A DNA stretch of 64,000 nt from Sphaerimonospora mesophila NBRC 14179 = JCM 3151 (lineage in GTDB: Bacteria > Actinomycetota > Actinomycetes > Streptosporangiales > Streptosporangiaceae), in NCBI GenBank assembly GCA_001552515.1, contig BCRI01000009.1, positions 1 to 64,000 of the forward strand. Direction: 5' to 3'. Below are positions 26,959 to 36,222 of this stretch, piece after piece. The notes under the pieces were generated by a model that did not search any database, had not been told where the DNA came from, and saw only the letters and a list, made by a program, of their open reading frames with translations. Position numbers and translations under genes: made by a program. Each line of letters opens with the position of its first letter. Position 1 is the stretch's first letter.

Positions 26959-28431
26959 ATGGCCTCGATTCTTGGCGAAGAACCGCTGTCTTTGACGCAG
27001 GAGCTCGACCTCCTGGCCTTCGGGCAGCGGCTCAAGCACCTGCGCAGGCAGCGTGGTCTCACCCTGACCGAGCTCGGCCAGCGGGTCGGGCGGGCGCCGA
27101 GTCAGCTCTCACTGCTGGAGAACGGCAAGCGCGAGCCGAAGCTGTCGCTGCTGAAGTCGCTCGCGGCCGCGCTGAACGTGCCGGTCGAGGAACTGCTGCG
27201 CAGGCAGGCGCCCAACCGGCGGGCCCAGCTCGAGATCGCCCTGGAGGAGGCGCAGCGCGATCCGCTGTACGCCGCGATCGGGCTCAGCCGGCTCAAGGTC
27301 TCCGCGCGCGTGCCCAACGACGTCCTGGAGCACATCCTCGGCCTGTTCCAGGAGCTCAAGGCCAGGGAGGCCAAGGGTACGGCCACGCCGGAGGAGGCGC
27401 GGGCGGCCAACGTGGAGCTCCGGCGCAAGCAGCGTGAGCTGGGCAACTACTTCGAGGAGATCGAGAAGGCGGCGGCCGAGGCGCTCGACGCCGTGGGCTA
27501 CCGCGCCGGCGCGCTGTCGGAGAGCACCGTGCAGGCGCTGGTGTCGCACTTCGGGTTCACCCTGCACACCGTCCAGGACCTGCCGCGTTCGGCCAGGTCG
27601 GTGACCGATCTGCGCAACCGGCGGATCTACCTCAAGCGCGAGCATCTCGGCGGCATGCACAGCCCTCGGACCGTGCTGCTGCAGACGCTCGGCCACTTCG
27701 CGCTCCAGCACCACAGGCCCCGTGACTTCGCCGACTTCCTGCGCCAGCGGGTGGAGGCCAACTATTTCGCCGCCGCCGTGCTGGTGCCCGAGACCGCCGC
27801 AGTGCCGTACCTGCGGGAGGCCAAGCAGGACCGGGCGCTGTCGGTGGAGGACCTGCGCGACGTGTTCGCCGTCTCCTACGAGATGGCCGCGCACCGGTTC
27901 ACCAACCTCGCCACCCGCCACCTCGACCTGGTCTGCCACTTCGTGCGCAACGACGCCGACGGGATCATCTACAAGGCGTACGAGAACGACGGCATCGTCT
28001 TCCCCGCCGACGAGCAGGGGGCGATCGAGGGGCAGCGGATGTGCCGGCAGTGGTCGGGCCGCCAGGTCTTCCGCTCGCCCGACCGCTTCTCGCTGTACTA
28101 CCAGTACTCGGACTCGCCCACCGGGACGTACTTCTGTATCGCCCACGTCGACCCCTCCCAGGAGAAGGACTTCGCCATCACGCTCGGCGTGCCGTACCGG
28201 GAGTCCCGCTGGTTCCGCGGCCGCGAGACGACCGTACGGACGAAGTCGAAGTGCCCCGGCGGCGACTGCTGCCGGCGCCCGCCCGCAGAGCTCGCCCAGC
28301 GCTGGGAGGGGTTCGCCTGGCCGTCGGCGCGGGCCAACTCCCACGTGCTGACCGTGCTGCCGCCGGGGTCGTTCCCCGGCGTCGACGAGGCCGATCTCTA
28401 CGCCTTCCTGGAGCGGCACGCGGCCATGTGA
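26959..28431 (+). CDS. ramB: RamB-type regulator of acetate/glyoxylate metabolism
   Basis: 490 residues: XRE helix-turn-helix at about 22-76 (LRRQRGLTLTELGQRVGRAP, SQLSLLENGKREPKL), then an IrrE/DUF955-like middle (TLGHFALQHH, EANYFAAAVLVP) and the C-terminal DUF2083 region with cysteines (KCPGGDCCRRPP) that may bind metal. In Corynebacterium and Mycobacterium RamB controls aceA, aceB and acetate activation genes, and here it is divergent from aceA. The AT-rich leader and absence of a strong ribosome site suggest a short or leaderless transcript. Confidence 0.93.
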   Translation: MASILGEEPLSLTQELDLLAFGQRLKHLRRQRGLTLTELGQRVGRAPSQLSLLENGKREPKLSLLKSLAAALNVPVEELLRRQAPNRRAQLEIALEEAQRDPLYAAIGLSRLKVSARVPNDVLEHILGLFQELKAREAKGTATPEEARAANVELRRKQRELGNYFEEIEKAAAEALDAVGYRAGALSESTVQALVSHFGFTLHTVQDLPRSARSVTDLRNRRIYLKREHLGGMHSPRTVLLQTLGHFALQHHRPRDFADFLRQRVEANYFAAAVLVPETAAVPYLREAKQDRALSVEDLRDVFAVSYEMAAHRFTNLATRHLDLVCHFVRNDADGIIYKAYENDGIVFPADEQGAIEGQRMCRQWSGRQVFRSPDRFSLYYQYSDSPTGTYFCIAHVDPSQEKDFAITLGVPYRESRWFRGRETTVRTKSKCPGGDCCRRPPAELAQRWEGFAWPSARANSHVLTVLPPGSFPGVDEADLYAFLERHAAM

Positions 28432-28453
28432 CTCGAGATCTCCGCAGTGATAG

Positions 28454-28486
28454 GGTTACCCGCCAGTAACCGTTACTTCCGGTAAC
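28454..28486. promoter_or_regulatory. tandem inverted repeats upstream of the acyl-CoA dehydrogenase
   Basis: Two adjacent operators are visible: GGTTAC-N6-GTAACC (28454-28471) and GTTAC-N5-GTAAC (28472-28486). They also form a larger symmetric block, AGGGTTACC (28452-28460) with GGTAACCCT (28481-28489). This is the form expected for a TetR-type fatty-acid regulator binding as a pair of dimers. No such regulator gene is adjacent. The start codon follows 26 bp later. Confidence 0.7.
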
Positions 28487-28511
28487 CCTCACCGGACTGC
28501 AGGGATGGTCC

Positions 28512-29738
28512 ATGAGCGAGCAAAACGGCGCTTTCCGCCCCGAATTGAGCGACGACCTGCGCGAGTTGCGCGACTGGGTGCACGGCTTCGCCGCCGACGT
28601 GATCCGCCCGGCGGGCGCGGAGTGGGACGAGCGCGAGGAGACCCCCTGGCCGATCATCCAGGAGGCCGCCAAGCTCGGGCTCTACTCGCTGGACTTCTTC
28701 GCCCAGCAGTGGTTCGAGGAGTCGGGGCTCGGGCTGCCGGTCGCCTTCGAGGAGTTGTTCTGGGGTGACGCCGGCATCGGCCTGTCGATCGTCGGCACCG
28801 GGCTGGCCGCCGCCTCCCTCGCGGCCAACGGCACCCCCGAGCAGATGGGGGAGTGGCTGCCGCAGATGTTCGGCACTCCCGACGACGTCAAGCTCGGCGC
28901 GTTCTGCGCGTCCGAGCCGGACGCCGGCAGCGACGTCGGCGCCATCAGGACCCGGGCCGAGTACGACGCCGCCAAGGACGAGTGGGTGATCAACGGGGTG
29001 AAGACCTGGGCCACCAACGGCGGGATCGCCAACGTCCACGTCGTCGTCGCGTCGGTCGATGCCGACCTCGGCACCCGCGGCCAGGCCTCGTTCGTGATCC
29101 CGCCGGGGACGGCGGGGCTCGCCCAGGGGCAGAAGTTCAAGAAGCACGGCATCCGCGCCTCCCACACCGCCGAGGTCGTCCTGGACGGCGTTCGGGTGCC
29201 CGGCCGCTGTCTGCTGGGCGGCAAGGAGAAGCTGGACGAACGGCTCGCCCGGGTGCGTTCGGGGGCCCGCGCCGGCGGTCAGGCGGCCATGCGGACCTTC
29301 GAGGCCACCCGGCCGCTGGTCGCCGCCATGGCCGTCGGCACCGCGAGGGCGGCGTTCGAGTACGCGCGTGACTACGCCCGTGAGCGCGAGCAGTTCGGCC
29401 GCAAGATCGGCGAGAACCAGGCGATCGCCTTCCTCCTCGCCGACATGGCCACCAGGGTGGACGTGGCACGGATGATGACCTGGCGGGCCGCCTGGATGGG
29501 CCGGAGGGGCGGGCCGTTCCCCCAGGCGGAGGGCTCGATGAGCAAGCTGGTCGCGAGCGAGACCGCCGTCTGGGTGACCGAGCAGGCCATCCAGATCCTC
29601 GGCGGCGCCGGCTACACGCGCGATCACCCGGTCGAGCGCTTCCACCGCGACGCGAAGATCTACACCATCTTCGAGGGGACGTCGGAGATCCAGCGCCTCA
29701 TCATCGGCCGCGCCGTCACCGGCCTGCCCGTTCGGTGA
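28512..29738 (+). CDS. acyl-CoA dehydrogenase
   Basis: 408-residue FAD enzyme introducing the alpha-beta double bond in an acyl-CoA. Visible are the FAD/substrate motif [21 protein letters not shown], the middle beta domain, [18 protein letters not shown], and the C-terminal signature [19 protein letters not shown]. The catalytic Glu is in [12 protein letters not shown]. Length and motifs are normal. It stands alone between ramB and an orphan kinase, behind the tandem operators at 28454-28486. The glyoxylate-cycle neighbours fit a role in beta-oxidation; chain-length specificity is not readable. Confidence 0.94.
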   Translation: MSEQNGAFRPELSDDLRELRDWVHGFAADVIRPAGAEWDEREETPWPIIQEAAKLGLYSLDFFAQQWFEESGLGLPVAFEELFWGDAGIGLSIVGTGLAAASLAANGTPEQMGEWLPQMFGTPDDVKLGAFCASEPDAGSDVGAIRTRAEYDAAKDEWVINGVKTWATNGGIANVHVVVASVDADLGTRGQASFVIPPGTAGLAQGQKFKKHGIRASHTAEVVLDGVRVPGRCLLGGKEKLDERLARVRSGARAGGQAAMRTFEATRPLVAAMAVGTARAAFEYARDYAREREQFGRKIGENQAIAFLLADMATRVDVARMMTWRAAWMGRRGGPFPQAEGSMSKLVASETAVWVTEQAIQILGGAGYTRDHPVERFHRDAKIYTIFEGTSEIQRLIIGRAVTGLPVR

Positions 29739-29907
29739 GTATGTCCGTTCACTGACCGCGGCGGCGGCGGTCATGCTCGGCCACCCCGGCAGCGGGGGCC
29801 GGTCGGCGGCCGTCCCTCGGGACGCCCCGGCAGGTGGTCGAGCGCGTGCGGCCGCGGCCCGGTCGATCCGCCGGCAACGGGGAGCCGGGGACCTACGGGG
29901 GTAGGGG

Positions 29908-31986
29908 ATGCGAGCAGTCGAGGAAGACGGGGAAGCGGGCGGGGGCGGCGGACCGGGCACGGCCCCCCGAACGGTCACATGGGCGCGGGGGACGTCCGCC
30001 GTGCTGGCCGTGCTGTCGGTGTCGCTGACCGCGGCCGGCACCGCGATCCAGTTGTCGGTGCCGAAGGAGTGGGCGCCGTGGCCGCCAGCGGCGCCCGACC
30101 ACGGCGCGGGCCTGACGTTCCCGCTGATCGGCGCGTTCCTGATCGCGCACCGTCCCCGTCTCAAGCTGGCCTGGCTGATGTGCGTCGGCGGCCTCGGCTG
30201 CGCGGTCAACGTGATGGCGATCGGGCTGCAGTTCACGCAGGCGGCGGCCGGCGACCTGGAGAGCGCGGGGTGGCTGCGCATCCTGGCCATCGTGGGCTGG
30301 ATGACCGGGGGGTGCCTGCTGGGGATCCTCACGCCGCTGCTCTCGCCGGACGACCGCCTGCCCTCCCGCCGCTGGCTGCCGGTGGCGGTCGGCGGCGTGG
30401 CCGTGTACTTCGCCGACGGGGTGCGCAACATCGTGCGGCCGACGCCGCCCGCGAGCACGTACCGCTGGCCCGAGGTCATCCCGAACCCGCTGGCGATCGA
30501 GGTCCTGGCCCCCTACCACCCGGCGCTCACGGGTTCGCTGACCCTGCTGATGAACGCCTGCGTGGTGCTCACGGTGCTCTCCCTGTTCGTACGGCTGAGG
30601 CGCGCGACCTCGACGGCGCGCAGGCAGATCGCCTGGCCGCTGTCCGCGTTCGTCGTCTATGCGCTGTTCCCGCTGCTCGGCGAGGACCACTGGCTGCCGG
30701 CGACGATCTGGACGGGACTGGTTCCGGTGGCGATCGCGTTCGCCGTGCTGCGCCACCGCCTGTACGGCATCGACACCGTCATCAGCCGGACCGTCATCGC
30801 GGCCGGCCTGATCGCCGCCGTCGGCGCGGTGTACTTCGGCATCGGCGCCCTGGCCGGACTGCTCGTGTCGGACTACGACCAGGTCGCGGGGCTGGTCGCC
30901 GCGCTGGCGACGGGCGCGTTCTTCCAGCCGCTGCGCGGGCGCCTGCGCCGGTTGACCGACACGATGCTGTACGGCAGGCACGGACGGCCCGAGGGACTCG
31001 CCGGAAGGCTGGCCCGCGAGGTCGGCGAGACGGAACCGGCCAACGCGCTGGCCGCCGTCACGGCGGTGGTGCACGACGGCCTCGGCGTCACCGGCGTCGC
31101 CGTCGAGTCCGGGGGCAGGCGGGTGGAGTCGGGCGAGACCGGGCCCGGCCCGCGCGTCGTGCCGCTGGTACGGCACGGCGAGCCGGTCGGCCGGATGCTG
31201 ATCGGACCGCCGGGACCGCGGCGCTTCTCCGCCGCCTACACCGAGCGGCTGATCAGGGTGGCGACCCCCTTCGTCGCGGACGTCGCGCACGCCATGCTGA
31301 TGGCGGCGCACCTGCAGCGTTCCCGGGAGCACATCCTGAACGCACGAGAGGAGGAGCGGCGCAGGCTCCGCCGCGACCTGCACGACGGCCTCGGCCAGGC
31401 GCTCGGCAACATGGCGATGTCACTGAACATCGCCCGGATGTGCCTGCGGGAGGACCCGTCCTCGGTCGACCGGATGCTGCGGGACCTGTGCGGCGACATG
31501 GACGCGGTCACCCGGGAGATCCGCGAGCTGGTCTACGGCCTGCGCCCGCCCCGACTGGACGACCTCGGCCTGCCCGGGGCGGTGCGCGCGCTCGCCGCGG
31601 AGCCGGGGCCGCCCGTCGAGGTCGAGGTGACGGGCGAGACCGGTGACCTGCCGGCCGCGGTGGAGGTGGCGGCCTATCGGATCGTGCAGGAGGCGCTGAC
31701 CAACGTGCGCAAGCACGCCGGCGCCACCCGGGCCTTCGTCACGCTGACCCGCTCGGAGAACGCGCTGATCCTGCGGGTGCGAGACGACGGCAGGGGGCTG
31801 CCCGAGCGGCGGCGCTCCGGCGTCGGCTTCGCCTCGATGCGCGAGCGCGCCGCCGAGCTGGGCGGCACCTGCCTGATCGCCGGCTCGTGCAGGTCCGGTG
31901 CGGAGGGCGGCCCGGGAACGCGGGTGGAGGTGACGCTCCCGCTTCCCGAGCGCTCCGGCGCAGAACCCACCCTGATGATCACGTGA
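29908..31986 (+). CDS. NarL-type sensor histidine kinase with multi-TM sensor, orphan
   Basis: 692 residues. About seven hydrophobic segments occupy the first ~310 residues (for example VLAVLSVSLTAAGTAIQL, VAVGGVAVYFADG, LTLLMNACVVLTVLSLFV, VISRTVIAAGLIAAVGAVYF). A cytoplasmic linker precedes the HisKA_3 dimerisation box RLRRDLHDGLGQALG with phospho-acceptor His492. The ATPase domain follows (EALTNVRKHAGATRAFV, RVRDDGRGLPERRRSGVG). No response regulator is adjacent, so its partner is unknown. A GGTAGGGG ribosome site lies directly before ATG 29908. A GTCCC-TC-GGGAC palindrome lies upstream at 29812-29823. Confidence 0.88.
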   Translation: MRAVEEDGEAGGGGGPGTAPRTVTWARGTSAVLAVLSVSLTAAGTAIQLSVPKEWAPWPPAAPDHGAGLTFPLIGAFLIAHRPRLKLAWLMCVGGLGCAVNVMAIGLQFTQAAAGDLESAGWLRILAIVGWMTGGCLLGILTPLLSPDDRLPSRRWLPVAVGGVAVYFADGVRNIVRPTPPASTYRWPEVIPNPLAIEVLAPYHPALTGSLTLLMNACVVLTVLSLFVRLRRATSTARRQIAWPLSAFVVYALFPLLGEDHWLPATIWTGLVPVAIAFAVLRHRLYGIDTVISRTVIAAGLIAAVGAVYFGIGALAGLLVSDYDQVAGLVAALATGAFFQPLRGRLRRLTDTMLYGRHGRPEGLAGRLAREVGETEPANALAAVTAVVHDGLGVTGVAVESGGRRVESGETGPGPRVVPLVRHGEPVGRMLIGPPGPRRFSAAYTERLIRVATPFVADVAHAMLMAAHLQRSREHILNAREEERRRLRRDLHDGLGQALGNMAMSLNIARMCLREDPSSVDRMLRDLCGDMDAVTREIRELVYGLRPPRLDDLGLPGAVRALAAEPGPPVEVEVTGETGDLPAAVEVAAYRIVQEALTNVRKHAGATRAFVTLTRSENALILRVRDDGRGLPERRRSGVGFASMRERAAELGGTCLIAGSCRSGAEGGPGTRVEVTLPLPERSGAEPTLMIT

Positions 31987-32070
31987 CCGCGGCGGGACGC
32001 GAAAGTGCGGGCCGGACGGCATGCGTGGGGCGTACTCGCCGTACGGGGGCCGGATCGCCCGGCCGCCGCG

Positions 32071-32082
32071 TAGGATCGACTG
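32071..32082 (+). promoter_or_regulatory. -10 box of a probable leaderless promoter
   Basis: TAGGAT (32071-32076) ends six bases before the GTG at 32083. With a normal -10 to start distance, transcription would begin at or next to the start codon, the usual pattern of leaderless actinomycete mRNAs. No Shine-Dalgarno is present. Confidence 0.55.
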
Positions 32083-32619
32083 GTGACCGAAATGACCGAA
32101 ACCACACCTGGTTGGCTCTCTCCGGAAGAGCTGGAGTCGACGCGCGCGCGAATGCCGATCCTCTACGTCGACGCCGTGCCGGTGCGAGTCGACGACACCG
32201 GAGTGGTCACCCATGTCGGCCTGTTGCTGCGCATCGGATCGGACGGGACGGTCAGCCGCGCCCTCGTGTCCGGCCGCGTGCTCCACTACGAGCGCGTCCG
32301 CGACGCCCTCATGCGCCATCTGGAGAAGGATCTCGGCCCGGTCGCGCTGCCCCGCGTCCCGGCCTCCCCGCAGCCGTTCACCGTCGCCGAGTACTTCCCC
32401 ACCGCGGGCGTCACGCCGTACCACGATCCCAGGCAGCACGCGGTCTCGCTCGCGTACGTCGTGCCGGTGGCGGGAGACTGCCGCCCCCGTCAGGACGCCC
32501 TCGACCTGGTGTGGTTCACGCCCGAGGAGGCGGCCTCGCCGATGGTGCTGAGCGAGATGTCGGGCGGGCAGGACGTCCTGCTGAAGCAGGCCCTCGCCCA
32601 TGTCGGCCGCCTGCCCTGA
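32083..32619 (+). CDS. NUDIX-like protein, DUF4916 type
   Basis: 178 residues, cytosolic. The layout (MPILYVDAVPVRVDDTGVVTHVGLLLRI, then GRVLHYERVRDALMRHLEKDLG, then ALDLVWFTPEEAAS) is that of DUF4916 proteins with a NUDIX fold. The classical NUDIX box GX5EX7REUXEEXGU is only partly kept (ERVRDALMRHLEKDLG), so hydrolase activity is uncertain. GTG 32083 lies just after a -10 box and fits a leaderless start; ATG 32092 is an alternative. Confidence 0.75.
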   Translation: MTEMTETTPGWLSPEELESTRARMPILYVDAVPVRVDDTGVVTHVGLLLRIGSDGTVSRALVSGRVLHYERVRDALMRHLEKDLGPVALPRVPASPQPFTVAEYFPTAGVTPYHDPRQHAVSLAYVVPVAGDCRPRQDALDLVWFTPEEAASPMVLSEMSGGQDVLLKQALAHVGRLP

Positions 32620-32677
32620 CCGTCCCATCGCCCATGCCGGGCCGCCCGCGATCCACTGCTCATGGTCCTGAGCGGGC

Positions 32678-32691
32678 GGGACTTTCGCCGC
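32678..32691. promoter_or_regulatory. candidate DevR box upstream of the first universal stress protein
   Basis: GGGAC-TTTC-GCCGC at 32678-32691 matches the GGGAC-N4-GNCCC pattern found before other stress genes here, with one mismatch. The 11-base core GCGGGACTTTCG is also present, inverted, upstream of the CBS-BON pair at 34418-34431. It lies 65 bp before the start codon. Confidence 0.5.
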
Positions 32692-32755
32692 TGCCCGGAC
32701 ACGGCGGGGCAGGATGTCATGGAGAGACGCCGATATCGGGAACAGGAGGGGCGTC

Positions 32756-33622
32756 ATGATCGTCGCCGGGGTGGACGGTTCGCAGGCCGGGCTGGAGGCG
32801 GTGGCCTGGGCCGCGCGGGAGGCGGTGCTGCGCGGCATGCCGTTGCGGCTGGTCCACGCGATCCCGCGCTGGGTGCTGGAGAGCGGCGAGGCCGTCGAGG
32901 GAGGCCAGGGCGGCCGCTACGCCGGGGTCGCCAGGTGGATGCGCGAGGGGGCCGACACGGCGCTGGCCGCCGCCGTCGACCGGGCTCGGCGTGAGGCGCC
33001 CGAGGTCGAGGTGGACTCCGCCCACCTTCCCGGGGATCCGCGGACCGCGTTGATCGACGCGGCGGCCAAGGCCGATCTCCTCGTGGTGGGCAACCACGGG
33101 CTCGGCGGCTTCCGCGGGCTGCTGCTCGGCTCGGTCGCGTACGGCGTGGCAGGGCAGGCCCCGTGCGACGTCGTGATCGTGCGTGAGACGCCAACGCCGC
33201 CGCGCGGCGAGGTGGTGGTCGGGGTGGACGGCTCGCCGGTCGGCGCGGCCGCGCTCGACTTCGCCTTCGCCGAGGCCGCGCTGCGGCGGGCGAGGCTGCG
33301 CGCGGTGCACGCCTGGACCTGGTTCGAGGCGGGCGGCGGCATCGTCCCCGTGCCCGACGATCTCGACGTCGAGCAGACCGAGGTCCGCGTGGTCAAGGAG
33401 GCGCTGGCGGGCCGCCGGGAGCGCTACCCGGACGTCGAGGTGACCGAGGAGGTCGTCCGCGGGCATCCCGTCGAGGTGCTCGGCGAGGCGTCGGAGCGCG
33501 CCGACCTGCTGGTCGTCGGCTCGCGCGGCCGCGGGAACCTCGCGGGGCTGGTCCTCGGCTCGGTGAGCCACGCCCTGCTGCACCACGCCAGGTGCCCGCT
33601 CGCGGTCGTAAGCGGCCGGTAG
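32756..33622 (+). CDS. universal stress protein, two tandem Usp domains
   Basis: 288 residues, two UspA domains (about 1-140 and 150-288). Each opens with the strand motif VAGVDGS / VVGVDGSPVG and ends with the ATP-binding motif (LLVVGNHGLGGFRGLLLGSV; LLVVGSRGRGNLAGLVLGSV). It is of the Rv2005c/Rv2623 type that belongs to the DosR dormancy regulon in mycobacteria. ATG 32756 follows AGGAGGGG at a good distance and was preferred to the ATG 42 bases upstream. The candidate DevR box at 32678 supports hypoxia-linked expression. Confidence 0.92.
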   Translation: MIVAGVDGSQAGLEAVAWAAREAVLRGMPLRLVHAIPRWVLESGEAVEGGQGGRYAGVARWMREGADTALAAAVDRARREAPEVEVDSAHLPGDPRTALIDAAAKADLLVVGNHGLGGFRGLLLGSVAYGVAGQAPCDVVIVRETPTPPRGEVVVGVDGSPVGAAALDFAFAEAALRRARLRAVHAWTWFEAGGGIVPVPDDLDVEQTEVRVVKEALAGRRERYPDVEVTEEVVRGHPVEVLGEASERADLLVVGSRGRGNLAGLVLGSVSHALLHHARCPLAVVSGR

Positions 33623-33658
33623 CCGACCGGGGCCGGGGGGCGACGGGCGGATCAGCGG

Positions 33659-34354
33659 TCACCCCGCGTCCGTGTCGTCGCCCTCCTGCCAGGTCAGCAT
33701 GTCGATCACGTCGAGCACGCCGTTGACCCGCTCGACCATCCGTACGAGGATCCGCGCGTCGGCGGGACGGGGCATCGTGCCGCCGAGCGTCACCACACCG
33801 TCGTTCACCTGGACGTCGACACCCGAGGTGTCCGCCCACAGCGCGTCGTCGAGGATCTCCTCGCGGATCTCCCGGGCGATCTCGTCGTCGGACTGGGCGA
33901 AGACCTTGACCAGGTCGTGCCGGCTGACGACCCCCTCCAGCCGGCCCTCGTCGTCGACGACCGGCAGCCTCTTGATGCCGCGCTCGGCCATCACCCGGGC
34001 CGCGCTCACCACGCTGGTGTAGGGCCTGATCGTGATGGCGGGGGCGGTCATCAGCTCGGCCGCCGTCTCGCCGAGTGCCTTCTCCTCGGCCCCCGCGCCG
34101 GGACGGGCCGCCAGGTCGCGCAGGCGCGCCAGCAGAGGCGGCCGGTAGCCCTCGCGGTAGTACTGCTCACGGAACTCCTCCTTGCGCAGCAGATCGGCCT
34201 CCGACACCACGCCGATGACGTGGCCCTCGCCGTCCACGACCGGCACCGCGCTCACCTCGTGGGCGACGAGCACCTCGGCGATGTCACGGAACGGTGTGCT
34301 GCCGTTGACCGAGGCCACCTCACGGGTCATCACGTCCCGCACCTTCTTGTGCAT
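33659..34354 (-). CDS. CBS-pair protein with C-terminal BON domain
   Basis: 231 residues. Two CBS motifs (VRDVMTREVASVNG and ELMTAPAITIRPYTSVVSAA) with a linker containing FREQYYREGYRPPLLARLRDL are followed by a BON domain (SGVDVQVNDGVVTLGGTMPR) at about 160-225. CBS pairs bind adenine nucleotides; BON domains bind membranes or lipids. Function is a stress-response sensor by inference; Hrp1 (Rv2626c) is a DosR-controlled CBS protein. ATG 34354 follows GGAGGG at seven bases. It shares a promoter region with the divergent CBS-BON gene at 34512 and is very similar in design to the gene at 56450. Confidence 0.9.
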   Translation of the reverse strand: MHKKVRDVMTREVASVNGSTPFRDIAEVLVAHEVSAVPVVDGEGHVIGVVSEADLLRKEEFREQYYREGYRPPLLARLRDLAARPGAGAEEKALGETAAELMTAPAITIRPYTSVVSAARVMAERGIKRLPVVDDEGRLEGVVSRHDLVKVFAQSDDEIAREIREEILDDALWADTSGVDVQVNDGVVTLGGTMPRPADARILVRMVERVNGVLDVIDMLTWQEGDDTDAG

Positions 34355-34417
34355 GTCGGTTCCCTCCGCCGTCATCGGTGTCCGCTCGCCTCCCCTGGGA
34401 ACCGTTCCCCGCGAGTG

Positions 34418-34453
34418 CGGTCGAAAGTCCCGCCGGGTCAGGACCTTCACCGC
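34418..34453. promoter_or_regulatory. paired candidate DevR boxes between two CBS-BON genes
   Basis: CGGTCGAAAGTCCC (34418-34431, reverse of GGGAC-TTTC-GACCG) and AGGACCTTCACCGC (34440-34453, 10 of 14 matches to the best box) start 22 bp apart. The same 22-bp spacing is seen in front of the DoxX-like gene. They sit midway between two divergent genes. Confidence 0.5.
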
Positions 34454-34511
34454 TGATCGGGCGGGACGCCGGCGGACAGGCTGGTAGGGACACGGATGGG
34501 AGGAAGTTCCG

Positions 34512-35171
34512 ATGGGCATGAAGGTGAAGGACGTCATGGGAAAGGTGGCGATCGCCGTTCGCATGGACGCGTCGTTCGCCGACCTCGTCGACACGATGAG
34601 GCGGTTCAAAGTGGGCGCCGTGACCGTGATCGACGCCGACCGGCGGCCGGTGGGAGTGGTGTCCGAGGACGACATCCTCCTCAAGGAGATCGATCCCGGT
34701 GGAAGCCTGTTCGAGAGCCGCAGGACGCGGGCCGAGCGCCGCAAGGCGGCGGGCACGACCGCCGGTGAGATCATGACCACTCCGGCGATCACCGTGACCG
34801 GGGGGACGCCGGTACGCGACGCGGCGAGGCTGATGCACCGCAACCGCATCAAGCAGCTGCCCGTGATCGATTCGATGAGCGGCCGCATCGTCGGGACCGT
34901 CCACCAGGGTGACCTGCTGCGCGTGTTCGCCCGGCCGGAGGCGGACATGCGGGCGGAGATCGAGGAGATCGCCGAGCGGATGGCGGTCGAGACGGACGAC
35001 CTGGAGATCGTCGTCGCGGCCGGGATGGTCACGCTGCGCGGCACGGTCGCCCGGCGGTCGCAGATCCGGCCGTTCCTGCACGCGGTACGCGGCGTCGACG
35101 GCGTCATCGAGGTGGACGCGGACGTGGCGTTCGAGATCGACGACCTGCTGATCGCCCCGCCGCTCCTGTGA
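34512..35171 (+). CDS. CBS-pair protein with C-terminal BON domain, second copy
   Basis: 219 residues: CBS motif 1 (VKDVMGKVAIAVRMDASFADL), CBS motif 2 (AGEIMTTPAITVTGGTPVRDAA, IKQLPVIDSMSGRIVGTVHQ), then a BON domain (LEIVVAAGMVTLRGTVARRS). ATG 34512 follows GGGAGGAAG. It is divergent from another CBS-BON gene and 32 bp upstream of the Acg-type nitroreductase, with which it probably forms an operon under the paired boxes at 34418-34453. Confidence 0.9.
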   Translation: MGMKVKDVMGKVAIAVRMDASFADLVDTMRRFKVGAVTVIDADRRPVGVVSEDDILLKEIDPGGSLFESRRTRAERRKAAGTTAGEIMTTPAITVTGGTPVRDAARLMHRNRIKQLPVIDSMSGRIVGTVHQGDLLRVFARPEADMRAEIEEIAERMAVETDDLEIVVAAGMVTLRGTVARRSQIRPFLHAVRGVDGVIEVDADVAFEIDDLLIAPPLL

Positions 35172-35203
35172 CCTGGCGGTAGACCACCGGATGGAGGGAC
35201 GCC

Positions 35204-36211
35204 ATGGACGCTCGGATATCCGACGAGACCACCCGCGCGGTGCACGAGGCGGTCGAGGCCGCCGTGTGGGCGCCCTCGCCGCACAACAGCCAGCCATGGT
35301 CCTTCGTCGTGTCGGGGGACGAGATCGCCCTGCGCGCCGACCCGGACCGCAAGCTGCGCGTCGCCGACCCCGACGGCCGCCAGATGGTGGTGAGCTGCGG
35401 GGCCGCCCTGTTCAACGTGCGGGTCACGCTGCGCGCGCTCGGCTATCACCCCGAGGTGCGCAAGCGCCCCGATCCGCAGCGCCCGCTGCTGCTGGCCACG
35501 GTCCGGCCCGCCCAGGCGGGAGCGCAGGCGAGGGGAGAACCCGACGAACACGCCCGCCTGCTCCACGCCGAGATCGAGCGTCGCCGGACCCACCGGAGCG
35601 GTTTCACCGGGCTGGCCGTCGCCGACGAACTGGTCGACGTGCTGGTCGCCCAGGCGGCCGACGAGGGGGCGCGGCTGCGGCCGATCCGGGCGGAGGAGGA
35701 CGCGCGGGTGCTGGCCGCGCTCACGGGCGCCGCCCAGGACGTCCAATCCCGGGACCGCCTGTTCAGCCTGGAGATCATGCGATGGGCCCGGCCTCCGGGG
35801 AGCACCAGGCAGGACGGCGTGCCGGCGGGAAGCTATCCGGCGGCCTCCGGACGGACGCGGCCGCAGTATTTCGCCCAGCGCGACTACGCCAGAGGCCACG
35901 ACTGGGGGGTCGAGTCCGACGAGCCCGGCGCCACCGGCCTCGTCGCCGTGCTGACGACGCGGGGCGACGACGCCGACGACTGGCTGACCGCCGGTCAGAC
36001 GCTGCAGCGGGTCCTGCTGTACGCCTCGGCGTACGGCCTCAGCGCCGCCTTCCACACGCAGGCCCTGGAGCTGCCCGACCTGCGGGAGTTCATCCGCAAG
36101 CACGTGTGCGACGGTGCCTACCCTCAGATGATCATGAGGTTGGGCTTCGCGGTGGACGAGGCGGGCAGCGTACGCCGTCCGCCCGCCGAGGTGACCGAGG
36201 AGCAGGCCTGA
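35204..36211 (+). CDS. Acg-type FMN-binding nitroreductase-fold protein
   Basis: 335 residues, the nitroreductase fold duplicated as in Acg (Rv2032), a strongly hypoxia-induced DosR-regulon protein. Markers are AVWAPSPHNSQPWSF near the start, ERRRTHRSGF in the middle, and a C-terminal half beginning DWGVESDEPGATGLVAVL. Acg proteins bind FMN but may lack reductase activity and are thought to sequester flavin. ATG 35204 follows GGAGGGACGCC. Downstream, the 8-bp hairpin at 36223-36243 likely ends the transcript. Confidence 0.9.
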   Translation: MDARISDETTRAVHEAVEAAVWAPSPHNSQPWSFVVSGDEIALRADPDRKLRVADPDGRQMVVSCGAALFNVRVTLRALGYHPEVRKRPDPQRPLLLATVRPAQAGAQARGEPDEHARLLHAEIERRRTHRSGFTGLAVADELVDVLVAQAADEGARLRPIRAEEDARVLAALTGAAQDVQSRDRLFSLEIMRWARPPGSTRQDGVPAGSYPAASGRTRPQYFAQRDYARGHDWGVESDEPGATGLVAVLTTRGDDADDWLTAGQTLQRVLLYASAYGLSAAFHTQALELPDLREFIRKHVCDGAYPQMIMRLGFAVDEAGSVRRPPAEVTEEQA

Positions 36212-36222
36212 CGGCTCCCCGA

